A stretch of DNA of 64,000 bases from Microbotryum silenes-acaulis (GCA_003665825.1 QPFY01000005.1:496001-560000); one strand, 5' to 3'; numbered from the stretch's first letter, positions 39,438 through 49,558 are shown. Notes: generated by a model not told the origin, from the sequence alone. Program-made: numbers and translations.

Positions 39438-40490
39438 CCTCGTAGCACTTGTGGAAGTCCTGTTTCGTACCGAGGTAACAGGGGTTGCAGAATGAAAGCA
39501 AGCTAAAGTACTCGTCCAAATCGTTCTGTTGAGGAAGAGGAATCTCCTGGTCAACAAGGTGTCGGAACAGGCGCTGTCGTGAGCACGCCGCAACGGACCT
39601 GGATCGGGTCACCGGTAAGAACGATGCGATGCTTGCAGTTGATCGACATGAGCGCCGTATAGATTCGATTCTCTGTGGCGACCACGCAAAGAAAGATCAG
39701 AGCATGCTTACACCCACGGGTGCAATCAAAGTCACCACGTACCCGAGTTCTTGAGACGATGCCCTTCATCGGCGAGGAGCAACCCAACCTCGGTCTGCCC
39801 CAGTTCCTCCGTCAACCAGCCGATTCGTTCGTATGAGACAATGACAACCGTTCGAGGAGGATACGGTGTCAGTACATGGGCTCGCTTCTCCATCGACCGA
39901 AACGAAATACTTACCCAGCTCATTGGCCCAGTGGCGCACGAGCGATGACGGACACACGACCACGGCCTTGTCGATGGCCAGTCGATTCGCAGTCGGAGGT
40001 TGCTTGAGCAGCGTCCACATGAGCGTGATGCATTGTAGCTGCAAAGACAAGGGTGAGACTGGATCAGTGATTGCGCAAAGCCCAATTGACCCTGACCACA
40101 CTACCCACCCTTTTGCCGACACCCGATGCGTCGGCCACGATACAGCTGGGTTGGACAAGAATCGCATCAGTTCCATGGGAGAATAGCCTCGTAGATCCGA
40201 ACGAATGCGCACCCATAAGCGTTCTCATCCGTCATGCCCGTCACGCAGCGGTACAAAAACTTGACGCCTTCGACTTGATGCGGTCGCAGGAACTTGCCAA
40301 CGCTCGAATCGATGACGAAAGAGAGATTGGACTGCTCGTTGGAGTCAACTTCCAGCTTGTCGATGTCGAGGACCACGTGCAGATTGCGAGGATCCTTGGG
40401 GCGCTCGGCTTGAGCTTCAGAGATGCACGGCCTTGAGAGCGCGAATAGGGGCCAGCAGAACTCACTGGGACGATGCCGTTCGAATGGCCG

Positions 40491-41354
40491 CTAGTGATAA
40501 GCAGGTGGTGCATGAGGGGAAGCAGGGCAGCCGCTGGGAACTGGATGACCGGCAATGGACAAGCGTCGAGACGAACGAGGAAGAGCTTCTTCTGGGGTCT
40601 TTCGCAGCTTGTCCCTCGAACCCTCGATAATCTCTTGGTCGAGCCTGCCAACTTGACCCTCGCTCGCCTCCAGGTTCAGTCGACCGATCGAAGCTTCGAC
40701 TTGGACGCCTTGACCCCCGAGCTCCTTGCGGTTAAAGTCGGAGCGAGTAACGATTCGTGGTTTGTCCTCGGTGCACGCCACCGTCACGCGCTATTTGATC
40801 CTCACAGTCTTTGTGTAAAATTGTCCCTCACCATCCTGATCTTCGAACTTCAGGTATGCGGGTGGCAGCTCCCAGTGGATAAACACGACGCCGGCTCGGA
40901 TCCACTTGTTGCTGCCCGAGTCGACGAAGAGGTAGCGGTTGCGACGGGGATCGATGTCCGGAGTCTCCGCAGGACCCGCTTCCTCACGATTGAGGTGCTT
41001 TTGAAGCTCCTCCGCCGTCATCGGCACCGCGCTCGACGCGGACAGACAAGGGAGACCGGGCAGGAGCTGAGGTGCGCAGAGGTATTCCATGCCCCACTCC
41101 GGGTCACCTTCGCCGACGAGTCGTGCCTCGTTCCAGTCAATGGAGGGGAATTTGAGTTGGAGATTCTTTTTGTGGAACGCGGAAGTGTTGAAGATCCTCT
41201 CGATTGCGGCCTCCGTCTTCAAGGGGCGAAAGTAGGGCATCCAGTCGTTGTCCCACTCGGGTTGGGACGATTTGTCATGAACGACGGATGCGGACGCCCC
41301 TGTCCTTCCCTCGCTGCGTCTATCCGACAACCAGCCCAAGGAGCCTGCTAACAT
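40491..41354 (-). pseudogene. Unrecognised ORF with one in-frame stop, upstream of RAD54-like gene
   Basis: On the minus strand a protein-like frame runs from about 41354 to 40491 and is broken only by a TAG at 40791-40793. Before the stop are DWMPYFRPLKTEAAIERIF, GDPEWGMEYLCAPQLLPG and NKWIRAGVVFIHWELPP; after it, DKPRIVTRSDFNRKELGG and LEASEGQVGRLDQEIIEG. I do not recognise the family. It sits where the N-terminal exons of the RAD54-like gene would be expected, but it does not resemble the RAD54 N-terminal domain. It could be a decayed separate gene, a decayed 5' part, or hold a very small intron over the stop (15 bases, too short to be credible). Confidence 0.45.
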
Positions 41355-41832
41355 TCAGCAACACGAAACCCCTTGATTCTTCTCACTTAGAACATCGTCT
41401 TTGTCATCGTCGTCATTGTCATCGTCGGCATTGTCATCGTCGTCGTCGTCGTCTGCGTCGCCGTCATCGTTGTTGGATATCAAGTCATGGGTTGGCAGGT
41501 CGCTGGGAATGGAAGGATAAGGACGGCACGACAGGTTAGAAAGCGAATGGTGGGATGCAACACTCCCACGGCTTGGGTTCTGTGACTGGTTTGAAATAGT
41601 TTTCTTTGGTCGAGGTAGGTTACATCGCGCACACACCAGTGCGGGTGGCATTCAAGAAGCTTCCCCGGGCTGCACATTCCGTGCGCCCGTCCGATGTTGC
41701 AATCTACTTTTGCGCAAGGGACCGTTTCCAAACATTCCAGCAGCCCCCCAATGGCCCGTCGACGCGCGCAATGTGAGAGTGTTCTTTGAAAATTGCGATG
41801 GTAACTGCTGCCTTTGCTACATGTCAGGATGA

Positions 41833-41890
<58 letters not shown>

Positions 41891-42139
41891 AATTGATGCA
41901 CCAGTCGTGGGAAAGCGAACGAACGAAGTAAGGTCAAAAAAATAAGCGTGGGGGGAAAGAGCTTCAAAAGATGTTGGGGCGAGTGTGTAGTACCACAAAG
42001 AATCGAAAGAGACGTCGACTGAGAGGAATAGGACAAGAAGTCATGGTTGAGGGGAGAGGGGTATTCGTAAAGACACTGAAGATGCTTGCGACTCGAAGAA
42101 GGAAAGCCAGGATACGGAACGCAGATGTCGAATCGTCGA
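41355..42139. other. Intergenic region with acidic low-complexity frame and microsatellite
   Basis: Between 41390 and 41470 the plus strand is rich in GTC/ATC triplets; on the minus strand this reads as an Asp-rich run that could belong to the adjacent broken ORF. A (GA)n microsatellite follows at 41836-41888. Otherwise probably the 3' flank of the UPF0658 gene. Confidence 0.4.
41836..41888. repeat. (GA)n microsatellite
   Basis: An essentially uninterrupted GA dinucleotide run of about 50 bases, continuing an imperfect GAGAGGGA start. Confidence 0.95.
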
Positions 42140-43670
42140 TCAGTCCAGACTCATGCGATGTTCGAGCTTGTAGTTGTTCCCTGACGTCGTGATACTACTC
42201 CCGTCGATTTCACTTTCGTCGACCAATTTGACTTTGTTCCTCATTACTGCAGAGAGGCCAATTTAAATGATGAGCATCCCCACTCTCCTCTTCCTTGTCT
42301 TGCCCCAGTCGACTCCATCCGCCACAGTGACTCACGATGATACCTCAGCCCTCTCCCAAAGTTGCGATAACAGATCGTCGAAGTCGTGATGGTCCACACC
42401 AGCGCGGCGAAACACAACGCCGCGAAGAGGGTCAACGACTTGAACACGAGGACGTAGTCAGTTGATCGGAGTTGATAGATCCGCACGAGCTGTGTGGAAA
42501 AGGGAGTGTAAGGATCCGAACACCAGGAGAAACGCTCAGATTTTGAGAAAATAAAACTTTACCTTGTAAGTAAAGTAGATCAAGCCCAGCCCACAGCCGA
42601 CGGTGAAGATCCAGTACAGCGATTTTTGCTCCTTCCTCACGCCCAGATACCCACAGACCAAGATCGCGGTCGTCGCTGGTAATGCAGCGACGGTCAACCA
42701 CCTCTCGACATCGTTCTGCTTCAGAACGAGGAATACGAGTTGGAGCGAGAAGGCGAGGAAGAAGAAGACGTCTGTGAGAAGGGGTCAGAAGGGGATCAGT
42801 TGAGAACAAGAATCGGTCGAATCGAGCGCAAAGTCAAGAGCACCCACCAAACTTGAGAATGACGAGAAAGACCTGATACCACATGTAAGCCTTCTTGATT
42901 CCCCTATCCGCACCGATCCTTTTGAAGACCTGCCACCCGAAATCGCGGTAGATGAACCAAAAGGTCGCGAGGTAGGTGATTTGCGTGACGAGGATCATCC
43001 CTGGGATGAGCCAAACGAGGATCCGGAGGACGCCTTTGGCGATAAGGCTTTTGATTTCGAGAATTTGGACGATAGAGTAGGCGAGAAAGAGGGTGTTGAA
43101 CATGATGAGAGCGACCTTTTGAAGAGAGGGTGAGAGCTAACGTTAGTCATCGGACACCCAAAAGTCACTTGCGGCGGGCAAAGGGCTGCTTACGACTTGA
43201 ATCGTGTTCTTGGCGACGATCGCATCCATCGCCAATACGAGTTGGACGATATGGGCCAAGATGAATCTGTGTTGGGTGCGGTGCGCAGGGCAGGGCAGAC
43301 GAGGTCAGATTTTTCTCGCGCGCGATCCGAAATCTTTGGAGTTTTTCCCTGGACTGACAATCCCATGTAGACGGGCAGAACGGAGTCCTCGTTCCTCTTG
43401 AGCACGGTCTGAAAGACATGTTCCTCGAACGAATTGAGCAAGACGGCGACGATGCAAATATCACTGTGAGGGATCGAACGACATTCCAGATCGAGGAGAA
43501 TGGGTTGAGTGAAATGATTAGCGCCCCGAAAGCCATACGCGCGCGGGTTGAGAATCGAGTTGGTTCACTTGCATAATGGTTTCAAAGAGGGTGACGGAGA
43601 GGAATATCTGGGAAGAGGGGGATTGGGGAATGTAGGAGAGTAGACGTTCTTTCCATTCGCGGATCGTCAT
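42140..43670 (-). CDS. UPF0658 Golgi apparatus membrane protein
   Basis: Seven exons: 43670-43573, 43463-43359, 43266-43194, 43115-42848, 42771-42563, 42489-42336 and 42246-42140, giving 337 residues. Family segments include VAVLLNSFEEHVFQTVLKRNE, AMDAIVAKNTIQV, KKAYMWYQVFLVILKFDVFFF, VERWLTVAALPATTAILVCGY and ICYRNFGRGL. Six to seven hydrophobic segments predict a multispanning protein; fission-yeast relatives are placed in the Golgi, and the molecular function is unknown. Intron 1 must use a GC donor (GCAAGT) to keep phase; the available GT donors give a stop or the wrong frame. It is divergent from the JmjC gene. Confidence 0.88.
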
Positions 43671-44364
43671 CGCTGCTGGAGGGGGTGGTGGTGGGGAAGC
43701 CCTTGTTCAGGAGAGAGCGAGAGCGCGTGCGCGCGCACACGGACGACGGGCAGTAAGACACGCGTATAGGGAACGGGAACTCTGCGGCGGACGTTGGAAT
43801 GATCGAGCCGAGTTGTGTGGAGTCTACTTGGTTTAGATGGGGGGTACGACGTCTTCTGCTGACCGTTGTTGAATCTGGCGTGCAAGAAGAGGAAGCGCAA
43901 CCGTATCCAGTTGGTGACGCTAGCGACAAAGGAGGAGCGCTTGGATCGGTCCGGGCCGCGGTGCTGCTGGCTATGCAGTGCGATTGCGATGCGCGGCGGG
44001 TGGTCGTCGAGTAGAGTGAAGCGAGCAAGCCACGAGACGCTGCGGATGGGAAAGACGGGGAGTGAATGAATGCGGTCGGGTTGCAAGTCGGGTACGAAGC
44101 GAGAGAGGAGAGGAATGTATCACAAGTGAGACATGCGGCAGTAGCGTGCACGGTACTCAGTCGGTACCCGTCCGCCGGCGCCGGCGCCGCTTGGCGTAGA
44201 AGACTCTCGACGCGATTATCGACGCGACGCGCGCGAAGCGTTCGATCATTGATGAGCGCCCCTCCTCGCCCCTCTTGACGCGTTGCCATCAATTTCCGGT
44301 CTCGCGCATCAGGACAACGGGTTTGCTCTGGGCTTGTCCTGCCTCCCGGATTACCATCCACGAC
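43671..44364. other. Shared upstream region of UPF0658 and JmjC genes
   Basis: About 690 bases between divergent starts. It includes a GC-rich alternating stretch (GCGCGTGCG and CCGCCGGCGCCGGCGCC near 43725 and 44170) that could be promoter structure. No ORF supported. Confidence 0.4.
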
Positions 44365-45285
44365 ATGGCCACACGAAGGACGATCCGTCGTATCGTCACC
44401 ACCACCCCCAGCGTATCATCCTGGCTATCGCCCCCAGCGGGCCAACCCCTCCTCCCGACGCTCATCTCGATCCCACCCGTCCCAGCGCAATCCAAATGGT
44501 TCCTGCCGCACCCCCCCACGAACAAGCTTGATCGTCCACATCGTCACCTCAACCTCGACCACCTCACCGAATCGGGAACCCAAAACCCTGTCGTCAACAT
44601 CGAGCATACGCGAACGGGAACCGAATCCTACTTCGAGCGCCTCGAAGTACCATGGTCCTATTACCTGCACTACCTCGATAATCCACCCTTCCCGAACACG
44701 TTCTCGAATGAGCCGCTTTCAACTTCAACACTTTACCTAGCCCAATCGCTTCCACCCTCCCACCTCCTACCCGACCTAACCCTCCCCCAAACTCAACAAA
44801 ACTTGCCCCTCTCCGGTCAGACCCCTTCCTCCCTCTGGATGGGCCGAACCCCGACCACGACCCCCATGCATCAAGATCCGGACCATAACCTATTCCTCCA
44901 ATTGTGCGGGGAGAAGAAGTTTAGGTTGATGGAACCCAAGGTGGGGAAGAGCGTTTTCGAAAAAGTTCAAGAGAGGGGACTCGGAAGACTGGGTAAGGCG
45001 GCGGGGTTGAGGGATCGGAGAGGTCGTTTGAGAGGGGAGGAGATGATGTTGCCCGGTCCGGAAGGGGACAGGGACGCGTTGGAACGAGCGGTGTGGGAGG
45101 ATAGTTGTGATGGGCAAGTTGGATCCGAGTCGGAGCAGGCGCAGGAAGAGGTCTTCCAAGTTACGGTCCAGAGTGGTCAAGCTTTGTTGATCCCTCAGGG
45201 ATGGTGGCATGCCGTGAGGTCGAGGTCGACTAGGAGGGATGGCGAAGAGGAACTATCCGTGTCGGTCAATTGGTGGTTCAGGTGA
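44365..45285 (+). CDS. JmjC/cupin-8 domain protein, probable Fe(II)/2-oxoglutarate oxygenase
   Basis: A single uninterrupted frame of 306 residues. The motif LWMGRTPTTTPMHQDPDHN supplies the HxD metal ligands, with KKFRLMEP following, and GWWHAVRS near the C-terminus supplies the second histidine after LLIPQ. The final VSVNWWF matches the closing strand of the JmjC barrel in KDM8/FIH-type proteins. These hydroxylate proteins or RNA; the substrate here is unknown. The frame is open upstream, but its first ATG is 44365. The first 30 residues (RRTIRRIVTTTPSV) are basic and could be a mitochondrial presequence. It is unusual in lacking introns among intron-rich neighbours. Confidence 0.82.
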   Translation: MATRRTIRRIVTTTPSVSSWLSPPAGQPLLPTLISIPPVPAQSKWFLPHPPTNKLDRPHRHLNLDHLTESGTQNPVVNIEHTRTGTESYFERLEVPWSYYLHYLDNPPFPNTFSNEPLSTSTLYLAQSLPPSHLLPDLTLPQTQQNLPLSGQTPSSLWMGRTPTTTPMHQDPDHNLFLQLCGEKKFRLMEPKVGKSVFEKVQERGLGRLGKAAGLRDRRGRLRGEEMMLPGPEGDRDALERAVWEDSCDGQVGSESEQAQEEVFQVTVQSGQALLIPQGWWHAVRSRSTRRDGEEELSVSVNWWFR

Positions 45286-45566
45286 AGAATATGGGCAGGG
45301 AGAGTTCCTTTGCGAACGACGGCTTGATCGTTTTCGGATCGGAGGCTTTCGCAGCAGCGTAGGGTGCGATAATCAAGTAGGAGCAGAAGAGTATTACATG
45401 ACAGAACGTAAGCGGTCGGAGCAAAATAGCAAATGAGATGAAAAAGAGGACGACTCGTTCCTCAGCGATTGTGGCAACGAGCGTCGGCAAATATAACGAC
45501 GGTCGTGAAATCGTCAAGAGAGAGGGGTTGAGACGAACGCCCGACCAGTAGCACTGCTAACAACTT

Positions 45567-46754
45567 TTACATGACGACGCAGCACGAGTTTTGCTTTTGT
45601 GCGGTCTTGTAAAAGTTTTTAGATCTGCGAGGGAGAGGAGCGAGGCTGAGTGTGAGCTTCTCGTTCCTTGGATGGGGTGAGGTTGCAGTAAAGTGCTTGG
45701 ACTGACGAAGCTGAGAGTGCGGCGGATTTGTCGACCAGACTGTCAAGTTTCTCCCCTCGTTCCAGAACGGATTCGATCGTCTTGTGCTGTAGGGTGTGGG
45801 ACCGAGTCAGGTGTCAAGCTTCGTCTTTCTTTCCGAGCGACTGAACGGACCAGAATGATTTTGGTCTCGTCCAACTCTTGCTGCACCTTCATGATTGTGT
45901 CGGCCTGCTTGGGGTCCTGGTACTTGGTGCAATACTCTTGCAACTGCGGGAACTCGACGAGGTACTGCTTGCCGGCCTGCCTCGATTCTCTCGCCTTGGC
46001 CTCCCACACGTCCCTCTTGACCTGGGTGGTGAACTCGTCGAGGATCTTGTTGATCAACGAGAACGCGACGCGCACGGGGTATTCCTGATCGGTGATGATC
46101 ACGCCGGCTAGGTTGTCCGAGGCGCGGGTGTAGGCGTGGGCGGTGTAGGCCGTCGAGGCGGATTCTTGTTCGACCGATTGGCGTTGACCGGGCGCGGTTC
46201 GTTCGGCGACCGTTCGAGAAAAGAAATCCATGAATTGAGAGATGCTGCAAGGATGATCGGGTTCAGCTGTCAGCAAAAGGAAAGGGATTGTGCTTTGGTG
46301 AGGACGATCTAGCTATAGGGAGCCGATTCGGTCGCGCGCCTTGGACGACGGTTTGGGCGACGTGACGCGGTGTGTCCGGGGAGCAGCGTGACACGGCGAG
46401 CTCGGTCGGGTCAACACGAGCGGGTTGCAGCCGAGTGCATCACCTTGATCGCTTCGACGACATATGCTTGGCTTCCTCTTGACTACTCAGATGATCGCTC
46501 CCACATGCACCGTATCGCTCCCACATATGCGCGGTCGCACGACATCACCACCCCCGACTCGGCTTGATCGAAGAACGACCGCCGTTCCCTATCCCCATCT
46601 CCGACTTGGATTCGTGCAAATCCAATCGCCCAACTTACACTGATCGTTGATAGAACGAGAACGAGGAAAGGTTCAATGCGGCGGCGACGGGTACGGCGGG
46701 GATCGCTGACCTCGCCGGCTCGACCGCGAGGATCTGGATCGAGATGATCTTCAT
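45567..46754 (-). CDS. YKT6: R-SNARE YKT6
   Basis: Four exons: 46754-46639, 46244-45851, 45786-45707 and 45624-45567, giving 215 residues. It opens [10 protein letters not shown] (longin strand 1), with [30 protein letters not shown] and [20 protein letters not shown] in the longin domain. The SNARE helix runs [46 protein letters not shown], with Arg in the central layer position expected for an R-SNARE. It ends NSCCVVM, giving a palmitoylated cysteine followed by a farnesylated CVVM CAAX box. YKT6 acts in Golgi, vacuole and autophagosome fusion. Slightly longer than yeast Ykt6 (200). It shares a 330-base promoter with BUD31. Confidence 0.96.
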
Positions 46755-47084
46755 ACTGTGGGCAGAGACCGAGTCGCGCGTTGGTGGAATTGTTGAGGGC
46801 TACTGCTGCGTTTGTTGACAGTGTTGGGGTGTCGAGTTGCAAGGAGAGCGGGGTGAGCGCGTGTGGGTGGTGTAGGTCGAGGTCGAGGTCGAGAGGTAAC
46901 GAAGGTTCAAACGTTCAAAGACAAAGTGCGCCACCGAAGCGTAACGGTCGACCGTTACTAATCCTCCGTTATAGCCTGGACGCGTCAAGGTAGTAACGCG
47001 CAATTTGGAGTCGCGCGACTCTTTGGGGCAGGTTCACCGTTGATCTCTCACTCTTGGCATCCCACATTCCTCGTTCGGACCAAC

Positions 47085-48005
47085 ATGCCCAAAGTCAAGA
47101 CATCCAGAACCAAGCCACCACCAGGTCAGTACCTCACTCCTACAGGAACGACGTCGTCGCCTTCCCCAAAGGAAATCATGCGATCCGTAGAGTAGCTCGT
47201 TAACGGAGCTGACCCCGCTTCATTCATGCTCCTGCAGAGGGATTCGATGAGATTGAACAGATCTTGGAGGACTACCAGAGAAAGATGAGGGATGGTACGT
47301 TCTTGTGAATCATCGGGGGGGCCTACAAGGATGGCGAGAACCGGCGATCCGGAGACTGAACTACTGGCGTCTCTCTCACTCTGCGCACAGCCGAGGCCGA
47401 GTCGCACGAAGGGAAACGCAAGACCGAGTCGCTATGGCCCATCATGAGGATCACACATACACGGTCAAGGTGCGTACCCAACACCACCTGTCCACCTGTG
47501 CTCGTGCAGGGATGGACGTAGCCTTCGCGAGCTGATTCCGAGTCGGCGATGATTTCCCCTTGGCGCTGGAGAAACAGATACATCTATGACCTCTACCACA
47601 AACGAGAAGCCATCTCGAGAGAACTGTACGACTGGTTGCTCAAGGAGGGTTACGCAGATGCAAAGTCAGTCCTCTTGCTTTCGTTCAACCGCGAACGGAA
47701 TCTGGCGCAGAGTGCCTGATCAAGTGCTTGCTCTGCGTATTCTCCAGTTTGATTGCCAAGTGGAAAAAGCAAGGTTACGAAAAGCTGTGTTGCGCGAGGT
47801 GTATTCAAGCCCGGGTACGTGGCACTCACTTTCAAGCCGACGAATTCGGACCCGCCCGACTCACGAGACCCTTCTCTGCGCATCTCAGGACATGAACTAT
47901 GCCGGCTCGACGTGCATCTGCCGCGTCCCTAAAGCACAGCTCAAGGCCGGGGTCGTCGTCGAATGCACACATTGCGGTTGCCGAGGATGTGCTTCTCAGG
48001 ACTAG
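47085..48005 (+). CDS. BUD31: Pre-mRNA splicing factor BUD31 (G10)
   Basis: Six exons: 47085-47124, 47238-47294, 47391-47469, 47578-47664, 47748-47814 and 47889-48005, giving 148 residues. The sequence reads [20 protein letters not shown], then [20 protein letters not shown], and a C-terminal cysteine cluster ([31 protein letters not shown]) that binds zinc. BUD31 is a core component of the activated spliceosome (Bact complex). Length equals that of fungal orthologues. Confidence 0.98.
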
Positions 48006-48327
48006 AGGCAAAAAAATAACCCCCCGAGCGAGAGATTGACCTCTGACTCGAGTGAGTGCGTTGGGAGTTCGTATTGTAGAATTTTACAAGCTTGTATGAT
48101 GAATATGATGCGCACTGTGCCTTGTAAGGGCATCGGATCTGATGGGCAAGGGCAGAGCCTCGGAGAGAATCGCGCGAGAAATGATTACTTCGGTACCTAA
48201 GTGGGTGCGCGATGCTACACCAAGTCCGGGCATCTCGAGCAGCTTGCATTTGCAGCTCAAGCCATCGGCATGCGTTGAAAGATGATGCAATTCAGTCAAG
48301 CGCTTGCACTCTTGCTTGCACTCTTCT
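48006..48327. other. Convergent intergenic region BUD31/uS15m
   Basis: About 320 bases between the 3' ends of two convergent genes. No coding or repeat signal. Confidence 0.5.
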
Positions 48328-49496
48328 CTACTCGCCCCTAATCAACTCCCTCAACGCCTTTTTGGTAACGACGACCTCCCCTTCGACAGCCCTCGGTTCG
48401 ACTCCAATATTGAGCAAGCAGTCTTCGTACCTCCTCACGTCGGTCACTTTGAGGTACTTGAGCACCTTGGCGCGGTCTTGGATCATGGCGCGGAGCGATC
48501 TTCGGTTGTGGATATCGCGCGGTTGCGAGATGAGATGCGTCAAGAGGGAGTGGATACGGGCGGTGAGAATCGCAGCTGGGGACAGCAGTGAAAGTGAACG
48601 TGGAAAGAGTTAGTCCCCAGCTCGGAACGACCGCCAAGACGTGCAAGAGCGGTGAAACGCACCCACGACCTCTGGACTACCCGTATCGTTCTCATCCTTG
48701 CCAAACGCCTTGACGATCCTCCTCACATTCTCGACTTGGATGGCTTTACTTGCCGCATTGCCCAAATCCAAGATCCTCATCAACTTGTCCTTCTTGTCCA
48801 TCTCCCTCTGCTCGGCCTTGGCCAACCGGTTCTCGTTCAATTCCTGCGACGCCAAGCGACCTGACGTAGTGACGACGTCGCGCATCATCGACACATTCGG
48901 GAGCGATTGACTGAGCACTTTTACGTCCTGTTCGTTCAGTCCAAAGTTGTAATGTCGTTCGACGGTGGCCCCCTGCAGCTTGCGCTCTTTACCCTGCTCC
49001 TGCTCCTCTTCCTCCTCCTCCTCCTCTACGACCCCCCTCTTGACCCCTTCCCACAACACCTCCCTATCCAACAAGGTCCGTTTCAACAAACAACGTTCCC
49101 AAATTTCACCACCGATCTCCTTGTTGTAACCGAGAACGGGATCGGGTTGGTTCTGGAGGTGGGATTGGACCAGGAGCGCTTTCTTCTCAATGTGCGCTTT
49201 GCGAACTAGACGGGCTTTGCGGAGTCGTTTGGATTCAGAGGCGTGGGAGGTGCTGGAGAAAGGGTGGGAGTGGGAGGTGGTGGGCAGTAGAGTGGACGTC
49301 GAGGTGGAGGTGGAGGTGGAGGTGGAGGTGGAAGTGGAGGTGGAGGCGAGGGCTGGATTGGAGGTGGGTACGAGGACTGCGAAAGGGGAGGAGGTAGATC
49401 GATTCGGTTGAGCGTTGGGTCAGACGGACTAGGTCAAGGAGGTAGAACGGTGCAGGACTCACCCCTTGGACTCCGACTGGCTATCCGAGCGAACAT
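48328..49496 (-). CDS. Mitochondrial small ribosomal subunit protein uS15m
   Basis: Three exons: 49496-49463, 49376-48663 and 48575-48328, giving 331 residues. The uS15 core lies in the C-terminal third: DTGSPEVVAAILTARIHSLL, THLISQPRDIHNRRSLRAMI, QDRAKVLKYLK. The N-terminus (MFARIASRSPRG) is a mitochondrial presequence, followed by an ST-dipeptide repeat (49295-49345 on the DNA) and an extension with an acidic Glu run. Bacterial S15 has about 89 residues; long N-terminal extensions are known in fungal mitoribosomes (yeast Mrps28). It binds 15S rRNA. Divergent from VID27. Confidence 0.94.
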
Positions 49497-49530
49497 GCTG
49501 CGAGAGGTCTCGAGTGGTGCGACGACGACG

Positions 49531-49558
49531 ACGATGCACGATGCACGATGCACGATGC
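49531..49558. repeat. Tandem repeat of ACGATGC
   Basis: Four 7-base units, preceded by a short CGA triplet run. Confidence 0.9.

Larger units (their letters stand above)
34319..39442 (+). mobile_element. Ty1/copia LTR retrotransposon 2, with 5-bp TSD
   Basis: LTRs at 34324-34570 (247 bp) and 39108-39437 (330 bp), flanked by CCTCG on both sides (34319-34323, 39438-39442). The LTRs begin TGTCG and end CGATA. Outside an 83-bp insertion in the 3' LTR they differ at only about two positions. One intact gag-pol frame with protease-integrase-RT-RNase H order fills the interior. It lies antisense to the RAD54-like exon it interrupts. The sequence after the 5' LTR (GGTTGAGTCC) does not start with TGG, so the primer-binding site is not the usual tRNA 3'-end type. 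Confidence 0.95.
33028..40421 (-). pseudogene. RAD54: RAD54-like SNF2 DNA translocase, split by a copia element
   Basis: Minus-strand exons recognisable by homology: about 40421-40213, 40145-40109, 40038-39915, about 39877-39743, 39672-39599, 39525-39438 continuing after the element at 34323-33614, then 33535-33470, 33389-33345, 33271-33144 and 33072-33028. They encode [97 protein letters not shown] and a THYLFECKRC tail, the RAD54 layout. RAD54 drives strand invasion with Rad51 in homologous recombination. This copy is interrupted by a 5.1-kb retrotransposon in the exon between FHKCYE and PILRGQDG; the reading frame matches on both sides. Walker A reads ADASGVGKR instead of ADEMGLGKT, and motif III TGDPIQ instead of SGTPIQ. 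The segment between [10 protein letters not shown] and the next exon needs an intron of only about 37 bases or a frameshift. The N-terminus could not be resolved. Confidence 0.85.

Noticed and set aside
40473..41351. 292-codon plus-strand ORF
   Set aside because: Mirror of the more protein-like minus-strand frame; no recognisable motif.
41836..41888. CRISPR-like or satellite array
   Set aside because: It is a simple GA dinucleotide run with no spacers.
44275..44364. Upstream extension of the JmjC protein
   Set aside because: The frame is open but has no ATG there; it would need a TTG start.
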